This document shows, piece by piece, positions 1 through 6,994 of a DNA stretch of 64,000 bases. Under the pieces are notes generated by a model, which worked only from the letters and a program-made list of their open reading frames with translations, ran no database searches and had not been told where the DNA came from. Positions within the stretch are counted from its first letter, which is position 1. Every line of letters starts with the position of its first letter. A program made the position numbers and the translations under genes. Origin of the DNA: Paenibacillus tuaregi (GTDB lineage: Bacteria > Bacillota > Bacilli > Paenibacillales > Paenibacillaceae); NCBI RefSeq assembly GCF_900086655.1, contig NZ_LT575476.1, forward strand, positions 5,497,931-5,561,930, written 5' to 3'.

Positions 1-164
1 GCATTGTCCGGTTTCAAAGCACACTGCAGGAGTTTCATCATGGCAGGTATTCCAGTTTAGCGGATCTTGCGCTCAAATATGGCTATTACGACGAGTCGCA
101 TTTCACCAATACTTTTACACAATATTATGGAATGTCTCTTAAAGGCTTGATAAGAAAGAGGTAA
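1..164 (+). CDS. AraC-family regulator, C-terminal fragment (cut by window edge)
   Basis: Reading the plus strand from base 3 gives an open frame to a TAA stop at 162-164. The last ~53 residues have the second helix-turn-helix of AraC/XylS regulators: an SLADLALKYGYYDESHFTNTF segment (shown only in part here by its core YGYYDESHFTNTF) followed by a YGMSLKG stretch, which matches the family pattern of GF-D-S-F-F-K--G-SP. The sensor domain and start lie outside the window, so the ligand is unknown. A VOC-fold gene follows about 90 bases downstream on the same strand, so co-transcription is possible. The family assignment is firm; the function is not known. Confidence 0.8.
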   Translation, partial: IVRFQSTLQEFHHGRYSSLADLALKYGYYDESHFTNTFTQYYGMSLKGLIRKR

Positions 165-253
165 AAGGAGTCCGTTTTTTCCTATTTGAACAGTCTTTTT
201 CATCGATACAATGGGAGGTGAACAATCAAATCATTAGATGGGAGCTGGGAAGC

Positions 254-631
254 ATGGCAGTTAAGTTAAAAAGAATAGCGTTTTTCGTAAAAGAAATGAA
301 GAAGTCCTTAGAATTTTATCGGATATTGGGCTTGGAAATACCGGAAAACGCAAATGGAGAAGCACATGTCGAAGTAGCATATCACGATGTTCTCCTTGCT
401 TTTGATACGTTGGAAGCAGCGGAGATGGTTTTAGGTGTCAAGCAGGAGCCTGCCGGTTACCGGATGGAGATTGCTTTCCAGTTGGACAGCAAGGAAGCGC
501 TGGATGAAACATATGACCGATTGACAGAACGGGGATATAAAGGGCATCTTGAGCCGAACGATACGCCTTGGAACGAGCGTTATGCAATCATAAAGGACCC
601 TGATGGCAATTTGATCAGTCTGGTCGCTTGA
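254..631 (+). CDS. VOC-fold (glyoxalase/bleomycin-resistance-like) protein
   Basis: This is a 125-residue protein of the vicinal-oxygen-chelate superfamily. An N-terminal RIAFFVKEMKKSLEFYR strand-helix and a C-terminal KDPDGNLISLV segment are typical of a single-domain member with two beta-alpha-beta-beta-beta modules. I chose the ATG at 254 because a GGGAG at 240-244 precedes it by nine bases; the longer GTG-initiated frame at 218 has its Shine-Dalgarno directly abutting the start. Members include glyoxalases, dioxygenases and antibiotic-binding proteins, and the substrate cannot be read from the sequence. The gene lies just after an AraC-type regulator, which might control it; that link is inference. 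Confidence 0.8.
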   Translation: MAVKLKRIAFFVKEMKKSLEFYRILGLEIPENANGEAHVEVAYHDVLLAFDTLEAAEMVLGVKQEPAGYRMEIAFQLDSKEALDETYDRLTERGYKGHLEPNDTPWNERYAIIKDPDGNLISLVA

Positions 632-867
632 TTCAGAACAAATTACGGTTCCTGGGAAAAATTAGTTTAAAAAATGGGATGGCGACGGTCTAGGACTGCA
701 TTCAATTTTCCTTTGCTGTCGCTGTCTCAATTTCTAAGGTCAGTCCCACACTTCTTTCTGCTGGGAAATATTACACCTGCCCCGCTTCCCTAAACCCCTT
801 TGTCTTTGGCCAGCTTTCAGCTATTCCCCACCCGCCGCTCGCTTCACTAGCGAGACGCCTTCCATGC

Positions 868-892
868 AAAAAAAGGACGCCTATAGGCGCCC
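868..892 (-). terminator. Intrinsic terminator of the CxxH/CxxC gene
   Basis: On the minus strand a seven-pair stem (GGGCGCC with GGCGTCC, loop TATA) is followed by seven T. It lies ~60 bases past the stop of the gene at 952-1119. The bases between it and the VOC gene (632-867) hold no supported gene; a small perfect hairpin (CTCGCT/AGCGAG, near 837-854) lacks a T tract. Confidence 0.8.
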
Positions 893-951
893 CTTGTTGA
901 TGATTCTATTATGATATCCGCTCGTTCACCGGATTCATCTGCACATTTACT

Positions 952-1119
952 TTACACAACCAGAAATACAGCCGCCTGGTCACACTGCGAGCACTTGACT
1001 GGCGGATCCCAATCCGAGAACTCCGTCTCCTTCAAATCCACGATATCCGGGGCATCCTCAAATTCGTCCACGAACATATCAATCGCCAGTTCCACATGAT
1101 CTTTGCATACTACGTACAT
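952..1119 (-). CDS. Small CxxH/CxxC protein (BA_5709-like)
   Basis: A 55-residue minus-strand protein beginning MYVVCKDHVELAIDMFVDEF and ending with a VKCSQCDQAAVFLVV tail. The N-terminal C-K-D-H and the C-terminal C-S-Q-C are the paired CxxH and CxxC motifs of a small family in Bacillales (the BA_5709 type), which probably binds a metal ion; the biochemical role is unknown. An AAAGGATG ribosome-binding site precedes the ATG. In Bacillus relatives this gene sits near htrA/rlmH at the end of the wal locus. Here the glp genes and two repeats lie between it and htrA, and I see no rlmH in the window. Family recognition is from memory of the motif pattern. Confidence 0.8.
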   Translation of the reverse strand: MYVVCKDHVELAIDMFVDEFEDAPDIVDLKETEFSDWDPPVKCSQCDQAAVFLVV

Positions 1120-1265
1120 AAGCTAAAGCGCATCCTTTCTATGCTGCAATCTCCATTTGGTCTGTCAGGGGATTCTCCCCTATATCAGTTCTACCATACT
1201 CCCAGCCAAAAGAAAACCGCATATGTCCCAAGTCCAGGGACACGAAAGGCATTTGATCCTATCCA

Positions 1266-2975
1266 TTAACTGATCTTCTGAGGCTCTCTCGCCTTACTTG
1301 AACGCAGATTTTCCGCGTCTTCAGGTACAACCGCATCATGCAAATACATTTCGAGCTCGCTGGCGTAAGACATTTTCTGTTCCGGGCTCCATCCAAGGGA
1401 CTCTGCCATATAGTTCACGACATGCTGCTTCCAAGTGCGTACCCACTGGATATTGAAAAATAGGGCTCCCGTGCGCCGGATGAAGAAGTCCGCCGGCTTA
1501 ACCGTCATCTCCTCCTCCATCGCATACCGGAGAGGAACCAGCACCTCCAGCGGCAGAGGTCCTGCCGCAGCCTCAGCCGCGCATTCGGCAGCAATCTCAT
1601 ACAGACGGTCCACATTGGAGCCGTAAGATGAAGTCCATTTGGCCGCAAGCTCTCTTGGCAGCCCCTGCTTTATTCCCTGCTCTACCTTCTCTGCCACAAA
1701 AGCCTTGAATTTATCAGAGCCACCAACATGTCCACCGGATATCGGCATATGCTTGGTGGAGCAAGCAGGGAACGCGGAATGGCCTTCAGCCTGCAGCTGG
1801 GAGGCAACCTTATCCACGACCGTCTCGGCCATCTTGCGGTATCCGGTCAGCTTGCCGCCGGCAATTGTAATCAGTCCGGAATCGGACTGCCAGATTTCAT
1901 CCTTGCGGGAGATTTCCGAAGGGTCCTTGCCTTCCTCATGAATCAGCGGGCGCACACCCGCCCAGCTGGATTCGATATCCTTCTCGGTAATTTGCACCTC
2001 CGGGAACATGTAGTTGATGGCATCCATCACATATTTCCGGTCCGCTACCGTCATCCGGGGATGGCTGGTGTCCGCTTTATAGACGGTATCGGTCGTTCCC
2101 ACATACGTTTTGCCGTCCCGGGGAATGGCGAATACCATCCGGCCGTCCGGCGTATCGAAGTAGATCGCCTGGCGAAGCGGGAACCGCTTCTGGTCAATTA
2201 CCAAATGAATCCCCTTGGTCAGCTGCAGCGTCTTGCCGATCTTGGAATGATCCATTTCGCGAAGCGTATCGACCCAAGGACCGGCGGCATTTACAATCTT
2301 CCGGGCGCGGACCTCATACGTTCTGCCGCTTAGCAGATCGGTGATAACCACCCCGGCCACGATATCCTTCTCATAAATAAACTCCGTTACTTTAGCATAG
2401 TTTACGGCCAAGGCCCCCTTGGACACGGCCTCCTTCAGCACCTCGATCGTCAGTCTGGCATCATCGGTACGATATTCAACATAGTACCCGCCGCCCTTAA
2501 GGTCCTTCTTCTTGATCAGCGGCTCCTTGCTGAGCGTCTCCGACACCGACAGCATCTTGCGCCGCTCGCTGCGCTTCACCCCAGCGAGGAAGTCATAGAC
2601 ACGAAGGCCCATTGAGGTCGTGAACTTGCCAAACGTTCCTCCCTTATGAAACGGAAGCAGCATCCATTCCGGTGTGGTTACATGCGGGCCATTCTCATAT
2701 ACGATCGCACGCTCCTTGCCGACTTCAGCTACCACACCGACTTCCAGTTGTTTCAAATATCTAAGTCCCCCGTGCACGAGCTTGGTGGAGCGGCTAGAGG
2801 TACCAGCAGCATAATCCTGCATCTCGACCAGGCCGACATCCATACCGCGGGATGCCGCATCCAGAGCGATACCCGAGCCTGTAATACCTCCCCCAATAAC
2901 CAGCACATCAAGAGTCCCATTCACCATGTCCTGCAACGTCATCTCTCTTCTCTTGCTTGAAAATGCGGTTGTCAT
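1266..2975 (-). CDS. glpD: Aerobic glycerol-3-phosphate dehydrogenase
   Basis: GlpD oxidises sn-glycerol-3-phosphate to dihydroxyacetone phosphate, passing electrons through FAD to the membrane quinone pool. The 569-residue protein has an N-terminal Rossmann dinucleotide motif (VIGGGITGSGIALDAASRG, near residues 26-44), the GTSSRSTKLVHGGLRYL signature about 35 residues later, and the C-terminal FAD-dependent G3P dehydrogenase cap domain. I start at the ATG at 2975 because GGAGGAGG lies just upstream; the TTG six codons earlier is inside that site. It is the last gene of the glycerol module and has its own leader with a terminator hairpin (3001-3060), which suggests GlpP-controlled antitermination separate from glpFK. 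A weak hairpin near 1232-1252 may end its transcript. Confidence 0.95.
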   Translation of the reverse strand: MTTAFSSKRREMTLQDMVNGTLDVLVIGGGITGSGIALDAASRGMDVGLVEMQDYAAGTSSRSTKLVHGGLRYLKQLEVGVVAEVGKERAIVYENGPHVTTPEWMLLPFHKGGTFGKFTTSMGLRVYDFLAGVKRSERRKMLSVSETLSKEPLIKKKDLKGGGYYVEYRTDDARLTIEVLKEAVSKGALAVNYAKVTEFIYEKDIVAGVVITDLLSGRTYEVRARKIVNAAGPWVDTLREMDHSKIGKTLQLTKGIHLVIDQKRFPLRQAIYFDTPDGRMVFAIPRDGKTYVGTTDTVYKADTSHPRMTVADRKYVMDAINYMFPEVQITEKDIESSWAGVRPLIHEEGKDPSEISRKDEIWQSDSGLITIAGGKLTGYRKMAETVVDKVASQLQAEGHSAFPACSTKHMPISGGHVGGSDKFKAFVAEKVEQGIKQGLPRELAAKWTSSYGSNVDRLYEIAAECAAEAAAGPLPLEVLVPLRYAMEEEMTVKPADFFIRRTGALFFNIQWVRTWKQHVVNYMAESLGWSPEQKMSYASELEMYLHDAVVPEDAENLRSSKAREPQKIS

Positions 2976-3000
2976 ATCCTGCTCCTCCTCCAATTAACAC

Positions 3001-3060
3001 AAAAGAGACCACAAATACACTCCAGCCGCCTTGCATAGGCTGTCATGTAATGTGGTCTCT
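3001..3060 (-). promoter_or_regulatory. glpD leader terminator, likely GlpP antitermination target
   Basis: On the minus strand a perfect ten-base inverted repeat (AGAGACCACA / TGTGGTCTCT, 3051-3060 and 3004-3013) with a ~37-base loop is followed by TTTT and lies 25 bases before the glpD start codon. A strong hairpin in that position would block expression unless bypassed. In Bacillus subtilis glpD and glpFK leaders carry such terminators and are read through when GlpP binds with glycerol-3-phosphate. The glpF leader (5536-5591) repeats the GAGA-CC-ACAT start of this hairpin. The hairpin is seen directly; GlpP binding is inferred. Confidence 0.75.
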
Positions 3061-3090
3061 CCTGATCTCCTGACAAATTATTAACTTGTA

Positions 3091-3117
3091 ATTATAATAC
3101 CATGATAATCATTACAA
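3091..3117 (-). promoter_or_regulatory. Probable glpD promoter
   Basis: The minus strand has a consensus -10 TATAAT (3091-3096) and a TTGTAA -35 candidate (3112-3117) with a short 15-base spacer. It sits between glpK and the glpD leader hairpin. The perfect -10 is persuasive; the spacer is not ideal. Confidence 0.5.
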
Positions 3118-3145
3118 TCCAACCGGGGAATTGGCCCATTTTTTA

Positions 3146-4636
3146 TTATTTAAAGGCCATAGCAGCATGAACTGCCTTTTTCCAACCCTCATAAAGCTTA
3201 TTCTTGCGCTCTTCTTCCATTTCCGGCTCAAATACGCGCTCTACACTCCACTTGTTGCAGATTTCCTCTTGATCCTTCCAATATCCGACGGCAAGCCCTG
3301 CCAGATAGGCAGCCCCAAGCGCGGTCGTCTCATGAATGACCGGACGCTCTACGGGCAGGCCTATAATATCACTCTGGAAATTCATCAGGAAGTTGTTCAT
3401 TACTGCTCCGCCGTCCACCCGCAGAGTCTTCACCGGTATTCCGGAGTCCTGCTCCATCACATCCAGAATATCCTTCGTCTGATAAGCCAGCGACTCCAGC
3501 GTAGCACGGATAAAGTGCTCTTTGGTCGTGCCCCGCGTCAATCCGAACATAGCCCCCCGGACCTCACTGTCCCAATACGGGCTGCCAAGACCTACAAAGG
3601 CTGGCACCAGATATACGCCATCCGTCGATTCCACCCGGGCCGCATACTGCTCACTGTCCTTGGCCTCACGGAACATCCGCAGACCGTCACGCAGCCATTG
3701 GATCGCCGAGCCACCGACAAAAATACTGCCCTCCAGCGCATACTCCACCCTGCCGTCGATTCCCCAGGCAATTGTGGTGATAAGCCCGTGCTTGGAGGTA
3801 ACCGGCTCCGTACCAGTATTCATCAGCATGAAACATCCGGTGCCGTACGTGGACTTCACCATGCCCTGCTCATAACATGCCTGACCGAACAACGCCGCCT
3901 GCTGGTCTCCGGCTGCTCCCGCAATCGGAATCTGCTCCCCGAAGAAATGATAATCCACCGTATGGCCATATATTTCAGAGGAAGGACGAACCTCTGGCAG
4001 CATAGCCTTAGGTATATTCAGAATCTCCAGAAGCTCCTCATCCCACTTAAGCTCATGTATGTTGTACATCAGTGTCCGCGAAGCATTGGAATAATCGGTC
4101 ACGTGTACGGCTCCCCCCGACAGCTTCCAGATCAGCCACGTATCAATCGTGCCGAACAGCAGCTCGCCGCGCTCCGCCTTCTCCCGGGCTCCATCCACAT
4201 GGTCCAGAATCCACTTCACCTTCGTACCGGAGAAATACGCATCGATCAGAAGGCCGGTCTTCTGCCGGAACAAATCGTCGAGCCCCTCTGCCTTCAGCTG
4301 CTCGCAAATATCCGCCGTCTGGCGGGACTGCCAGACAATCGCATGATAGATCGGAACTCCGGTCTCCTTATCCCATACAACTGCGGTCTCACGCTGATTC
4401 GTGATCCCGATGCCTTCAATCTGGCTAGGCTTTACGCCTGACTCCGCAAGACATGAGGCAATAACCGCAAGGATGGAACTCCAGATCTCATTGGCATTCT
4501 GCTCCACCCAGCCCGGTTGAGGGAAATACTGGGGGAACTCTCTTTGTGCTGTATATACGATCTCACCTTGTTTATTGAACAGTATCGCGCGGGAGCTTGT
4601 CGTACCCTGATCAAGGGACATAATATATTTTTCCAT
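3146..4636 (-). CDS. glpK: Glycerol kinase
   Basis: GlpK phosphorylates glycerol with ATP in the cytoplasm, trapping the substrate brought in by GlpF. The 496-residue protein has the usual family length and both FGGY-kinase domains: MSLDQGTTSSRAILFN at the N-terminus (phosphate-binding loop), a GAAGDQQAALFGQ segment, and the C-terminal GGAVMNNFLMNFQSDI and TTALGAAYLAGLAVGYW signatures. The KHGLITTIAWGIDG segment corresponds to the region with the HPr-phosphorylated histidine in Gram-positive glycerol kinases, so PTS control is plausible. GGAGG precedes the ATG by nine bases. It follows glpF by 42 bases on the same strand, so the two very likely share the promoter at 5685-5713. Confidence 0.96.
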   Translation of the reverse strand: MEKYIMSLDQGTTSSRAILFNKQGEIVYTAQREFPQYFPQPGWVEQNANEIWSSILAVIASCLAESGVKPSQIEGIGITNQRETAVVWDKETGVPIYHAIVWQSRQTADICEQLKAEGLDDLFRQKTGLLIDAYFSGTKVKWILDHVDGAREKAERGELLFGTIDTWLIWKLSGGAVHVTDYSNASRTLMYNIHELKWDEELLEILNIPKAMLPEVRPSSEIYGHTVDYHFFGEQIPIAGAAGDQQAALFGQACYEQGMVKSTYGTGCFMLMNTGTEPVTSKHGLITTIAWGIDGRVEYALEGSIFVGGSAIQWLRDGLRMFREAKDSEQYAARVESTDGVYLVPAFVGLGSPYWDSEVRGAMFGLTRGTTKEHFIRATLESLAYQTKDILDVMEQDSGIPVKTLRVDGGAVMNNFLMNFQSDIIGLPVERPVIHETTALGAAYLAGLAVGYWKDQEEICNKWSVERVFEPEMEEERKNKLYEGWKKAVHAAMAFK

Positions 4637-4678
4637 GAATGAATACCTCCAGTACTTAATTTAGGAATCTTATAAGGG

Positions 4679-5503
4679 TCAAGCAGCGGCCTTGCCTCGA
4701 CGGGCTGGCGGGGCAGGTTTGCGGCTCGCCACAAAAGCAATTAACAATATCATAATATTCGCGGCCAATACATACCAGAATGCCTGAGTCCATACACCCT
4801 GGAACACCGCTTTGTAGAACACTCCGGCAAAACCTCCGCCAAGCAGGGGCCCGACCACCGGAATCCAGGCATACCCCCAATTCGATGATCCCTTGCCAGG
4901 AATCGGCAGCAGCATATGTGCAATCCGGGGTCCAAGATCCCGTGCTGGATTAATCGCATATCCTGTAGTCCCTCCAAGGGATAACCCGATCGAAACAACC
5001 AGGAAACCGACAAGCAGCGGATTCAATCCGTCTGTGAATTTGTTGGCACCCATCGCGAGCAGGGCCATAACGAAGATGAACGTTCCTATGGTTTCACTGA
5101 GCACATTGGAAAAGGCATGAGGAATGGCGCCTCCTGTGGCGAACACGCCCAGCTTGGTGCCGGGATCCTCCGTCTCTCTCCAGTGCGGCAGATAGTGCAA
5201 ATACACGATCACCGCGCCCAGAATAGCGCCGATCAGCTGCGCAAGCATGTAACTAGGTACCTCTGACCATGGGAAATCACCCTTAAGTGCCAGTGCCAAT
5301 GTCACCGCCGGATTCAGGTGAGCCCCGCTAAACTGTCCGACCGCATAGACGGCCACAGCCACCGCAAGTCCCCACCCCATCGTGATGACTATCCAGCCTG
5401 AGTTTGCGGCAAAGGATTTCTTCAGGGATACCCCGGCACATACGCCAGCTCCTAACACAATAAGGATCATGGTGCCTAACAATTCAGCAACAAATGGCGT
5501 CAC
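4679..5503 (-). CDS. glpF: Glycerol uptake facilitator (aquaglyceroporin)
   Basis: GlpF is the MIP-family channel through which glycerol enters the cell by facilitated diffusion. Both asparagine-proline-alanine pore motifs are present (HLNPAVTLAL in the first half, AINPARDLGPR in the second), with six hydrophobic spans and the aspartate after the second motif that favours glycerol over water. I chose the GTG at 5503: GAGGAGGAG lies seven bases upstream and it gives 274 residues, the length of the B. subtilis protein. A longer frame begins inside the leader terminator hairpin and is unlikely. It is the first gene of the glpFK unit. Confidence 0.93.
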   Translation of the reverse strand: MTPFVAELLGTMILIVLGAGVCAGVSLKKSFAANSGWIVITMGWGLAVAVAVYAVGQFSGAHLNPAVTLALALKGDFPWSEVPSYMLAQLIGAILGAVIVYLHYLPHWRETEDPGTKLGVFATGGAIPHAFSNVLSETIGTFIFVMALLAMGANKFTDGLNPLLVGFLVVSIGLSLGGTTGYAINPARDLGPRIAHMLLPIPGKGSSNWGYAWIPVVGPLLGGGFAGVFYKAVFQGVWTQAFWYVLAANIMILLIAFVASRKPAPPARRGKAAA

Positions 5504-5535
5504 AATCTTCTCCTCCTCTTTCATCGGGCGCAAAC

Positions 5536-5591
5536 AAAAAGAGACCTGCATCAAAAATCCCTCCTCACGGAAGAAAATTGATGTGGGTCTC
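5536..5591 (-). promoter_or_regulatory. glpFK leader terminator, likely GlpP antitermination target
   Basis: On the minus strand GAGACCCACATCAA (5591-5578) can pair with TTGATGCAGGTCTC (5554-5541), 12 of 14 positions, and is followed by TTTTT (5540-5536). It lies between the promoter and the glpF GTG, so it would stop transcription early. The first arm resembles that of the glpD leader. GlpP, encoded next door, is the expected antiterminator; binding is inferred. Confidence 0.75.
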
Positions 5592-5684
5592 CATATCTCC
5601 GCCACAATTATGAACTTGTCGGGCCCGAACTAAATCATGAGGTAAGTCACTTAGTAAGAGTGTTAGTTCGTACCTTGTAGTTCA

Positions 5685-5713
5685 ACAATAGATCATAATG
5701 TAAGCGGTGTCAA
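5685..5713 (-). promoter_or_regulatory. glpFK promoter
   Basis: A SigA-type promoter on the minus strand: TTGACA (5708-5713), a 17-base spacer, TATTGT (5685-5690). The predicted start leaves a ~175-base leader that contains the terminator at 5536-5591. A cre-like site overlaps the -35 and spacer. Confidence 0.75.
5699..5712 (-). promoter_or_regulatory. cre site (CcpA catabolite repression)
   Basis: TGACACCGCTTACA on the minus strand matches the cre consensus TGWAANCGNTNWCA at 13 of 14 positions and overlaps the glpFK promoter. This would put glycerol uptake under carbon catabolite repression, as in other Bacillales. Confidence 0.65.
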
Positions 5714-5745
5714 CAACTAAATTTCATTGACAATAAAAATAAGCC

Positions 5746-5770
5746 AAAAAATGGGCCCTTGCCCGGCCCC
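5746..5770 (-). terminator. Intrinsic terminator of glpP
   Basis: On the minus strand a GGGCC/GGCCC stem (5753-5769) is followed by six T just past the glpP stop. It separates glpP transcription from the glpFK promoter. Confidence 0.65.
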
Positions 5771-5774
5771 CTCT

Positions 5775-6332
5775 TCATCGGCCATACTGTTTGATCAGCT
5801 GTTCATTGGAAGTGGTTACCGCAGAGGCTCCCGCTTTAATTGCTTTCTCTACGTCTTCAGCGCTGCGGATTAGCCCCCCGGCCAGAATCGGAATATTCGT
5901 TCGCTCATGCACCTCAGTAATAATCTCAGGCATAATTCCCGGCAGTACCTCAATGTAATCTGGCTGTGTTTTCTCCAGCAGCACATAACTCTTCTCCAAA
6001 GCCAGGGTATCTAGCAGGAACAGCCGCTGAATTGCAACTACGCCCTTCTGCTTCGCCTTAAGAATTACACCGGCCCTGGTAGAGATCAGCCCGTAGGGCT
6101 TGATATCCTGACACAAATATTCCACCGCATAATCATCGGTTTTCAGCCCCTGAACCAGATCCGCATGCAGCAGCATTTTTTTACCGTGATCGCGGGCCAT
6201 TTGGTAAATGTTCTTCAGCTGGGCCACATGCGTGTCCAGAAAGACCGCATATTCGTAAGAACTTTTCAGAATCCGCTCGAAATGCTTCATATGCCGGGCG
6301 GCCGGCAAAATTTTTTGTCCATGAAAGGCCAT
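5775..6332 (-). CDS. glpP: Glycerol-3-phosphate-responsive antiterminator
   Basis: GlpP is an RNA-binding antiterminator that, with glycerol-3-phosphate bound, lets RNA polymerase pass the leader terminators of glp genes. The 185-residue protein has the compact TIM-barrel-like GlpP fold signature: a KMLLHADLVQGL strand, an LISTRAGVILKAKQKG segment, DYIEVLPGIMPEII and a terminal ILAGGLIRSAEDVEKAIKAGA phosphate-binding turn (abbreviated). AGAGGG precedes the ATG by five bases. It sits upstream of glpFK on the same strand with its own terminator between. The end of a palindromic repeat begins 27 bases before its start codon and could supply its -10 region (TATATT); that is speculative. Confidence 0.93.
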   Translation of the reverse strand: MAFHGQKILPAARHMKHFERILKSSYEYAVFLDTHVAQLKNIYQMARDHGKKMLLHADLVQGLKTDDYAVEYLCQDIKPYGLISTRAGVILKAKQKGVVAIQRLFLLDTLALEKSYVLLEKTQPDYIEVLPGIMPEIITEVHERTNIPILAGGLIRSAEDVEKAIKAGASAVTTSNEQLIKQYGR

Positions 6333-6358
6333 ATTGTCCCTCTTTCGATCCTTTAATA

Positions 6359-6553
6359 TATATAAAATGAACTTATGAAAATTACCCTATTCGGACGCTG
6401 CGATGCCGAGTGTTCTTTAAGGCCCCTGTGTCTCCGAAATGCTTGAACTAGATATCGGTGGGGCATTTCGGAGACAAAGGCTGACGCTCCGCTTCTTCAG
6501 ACTCACTCGGGATCGAAGCTGAGATCGGTTAATTCTAAAGTTCATTTTATATA
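6359..6553. repeat. Palindromic MITE-like repeat, copy 1
   Basis: A 195-bp element bounded by a perfect 16-bp terminal inverted repeat (TATATAAAATGAACTT at 6359-6374 and its complement at 6538-6553). Inside are a perfect 14-bp inverted repeat (TGTCTCCGAAATGC / GCATTTCGGAGACA) and a CCGAGTG/CACTCGG pair, so the whole element can fold back into one long hairpin. No open reading frame of note is present. A second copy lies 147 bp away, and diverged relatives occur elsewhere in the window. It has the form of a non-autonomous transposon derivative or a dispersed structured repeat. Confidence 0.8.
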
Positions 6554-6700
6554 GTCTCTGTTATTTTGCCATTTAAGTCTGCCTATTTATTTATCATACT
6601 GAAATACCTGCCTGCAATACTAATCTACGAAGTCCTACACCAAAAAATAACCAAACTGCTTCCCAAGTGTCCAATTCTTGATCCCCCCGATAAATAATGC

Positions 6701-6900
6701 TATATAAAATGTACTTATGAAGGTTACCCTTATGGGGCGCTGCGATGCCGAGTGTTCTTTAAGGCCGCTGTTGTCTCCGAAATGCTTGGACTGGATATCC
6801 AAGTAGGGGCATTTCGGAGACAAAGGCGGACGCTCTGCTTCTTCAGACTCACTCGGGATCGAAGCTGAGATCGGTTAATTTTTAAAGTTTTTTTTATTTA
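6701..6900. repeat. Palindromic MITE-like repeat, copy 2
   Basis: A ~200-bp direct second copy of the element at 6359-6553, in the same orientation. The left end (TATATAAAATGTACTT) differs at one position; the right end is partly decayed into a T-rich run (6885-6900). The central TCTCCGAAATGC...GCATTTCGGAGA hairpin and the GCTTCTTCAGACTCACTCGG block are retained. It ends 94 bp before the htrA stop, leaving the htrA terminator intact. Confidence 0.8.
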
Positions 6901-6932
6901 GCAGCCCGGATGCCCCCTACAAAAATTTCCCC

Positions 6933-6984
6933 CGCAAAAAAAGACACCTTCTTAGAATTCCACATCCAAGAGGTGCCTTCGGCC
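6933..6984 (-). terminator. Intrinsic terminator of htrA
   Basis: On the minus strand GGCACCTCTTGG can pair with an AAGAAGGTGTC arm and is followed by seven T (around 6936-6942). It lies directly after the htrA stop codon and would end the wal-htrA side of transcription. Confidence 0.7.
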
Positions 6985-6994
6985 AGATTTTGTT

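Noticed and set aside
911..1099. Plus-strand open frame opposite the small CxxH/CxxC gene
   Set aside because: The minus strand carries a 55-residue protein with motif pairs, a ribosome-binding site and a terminator; the plus-strand frame is its shadow.
3131..4441. 436-codon plus-strand frame opposite glpK
   Set aside because: It is a composition shadow of glpK: no homology, no ribosome-binding site.
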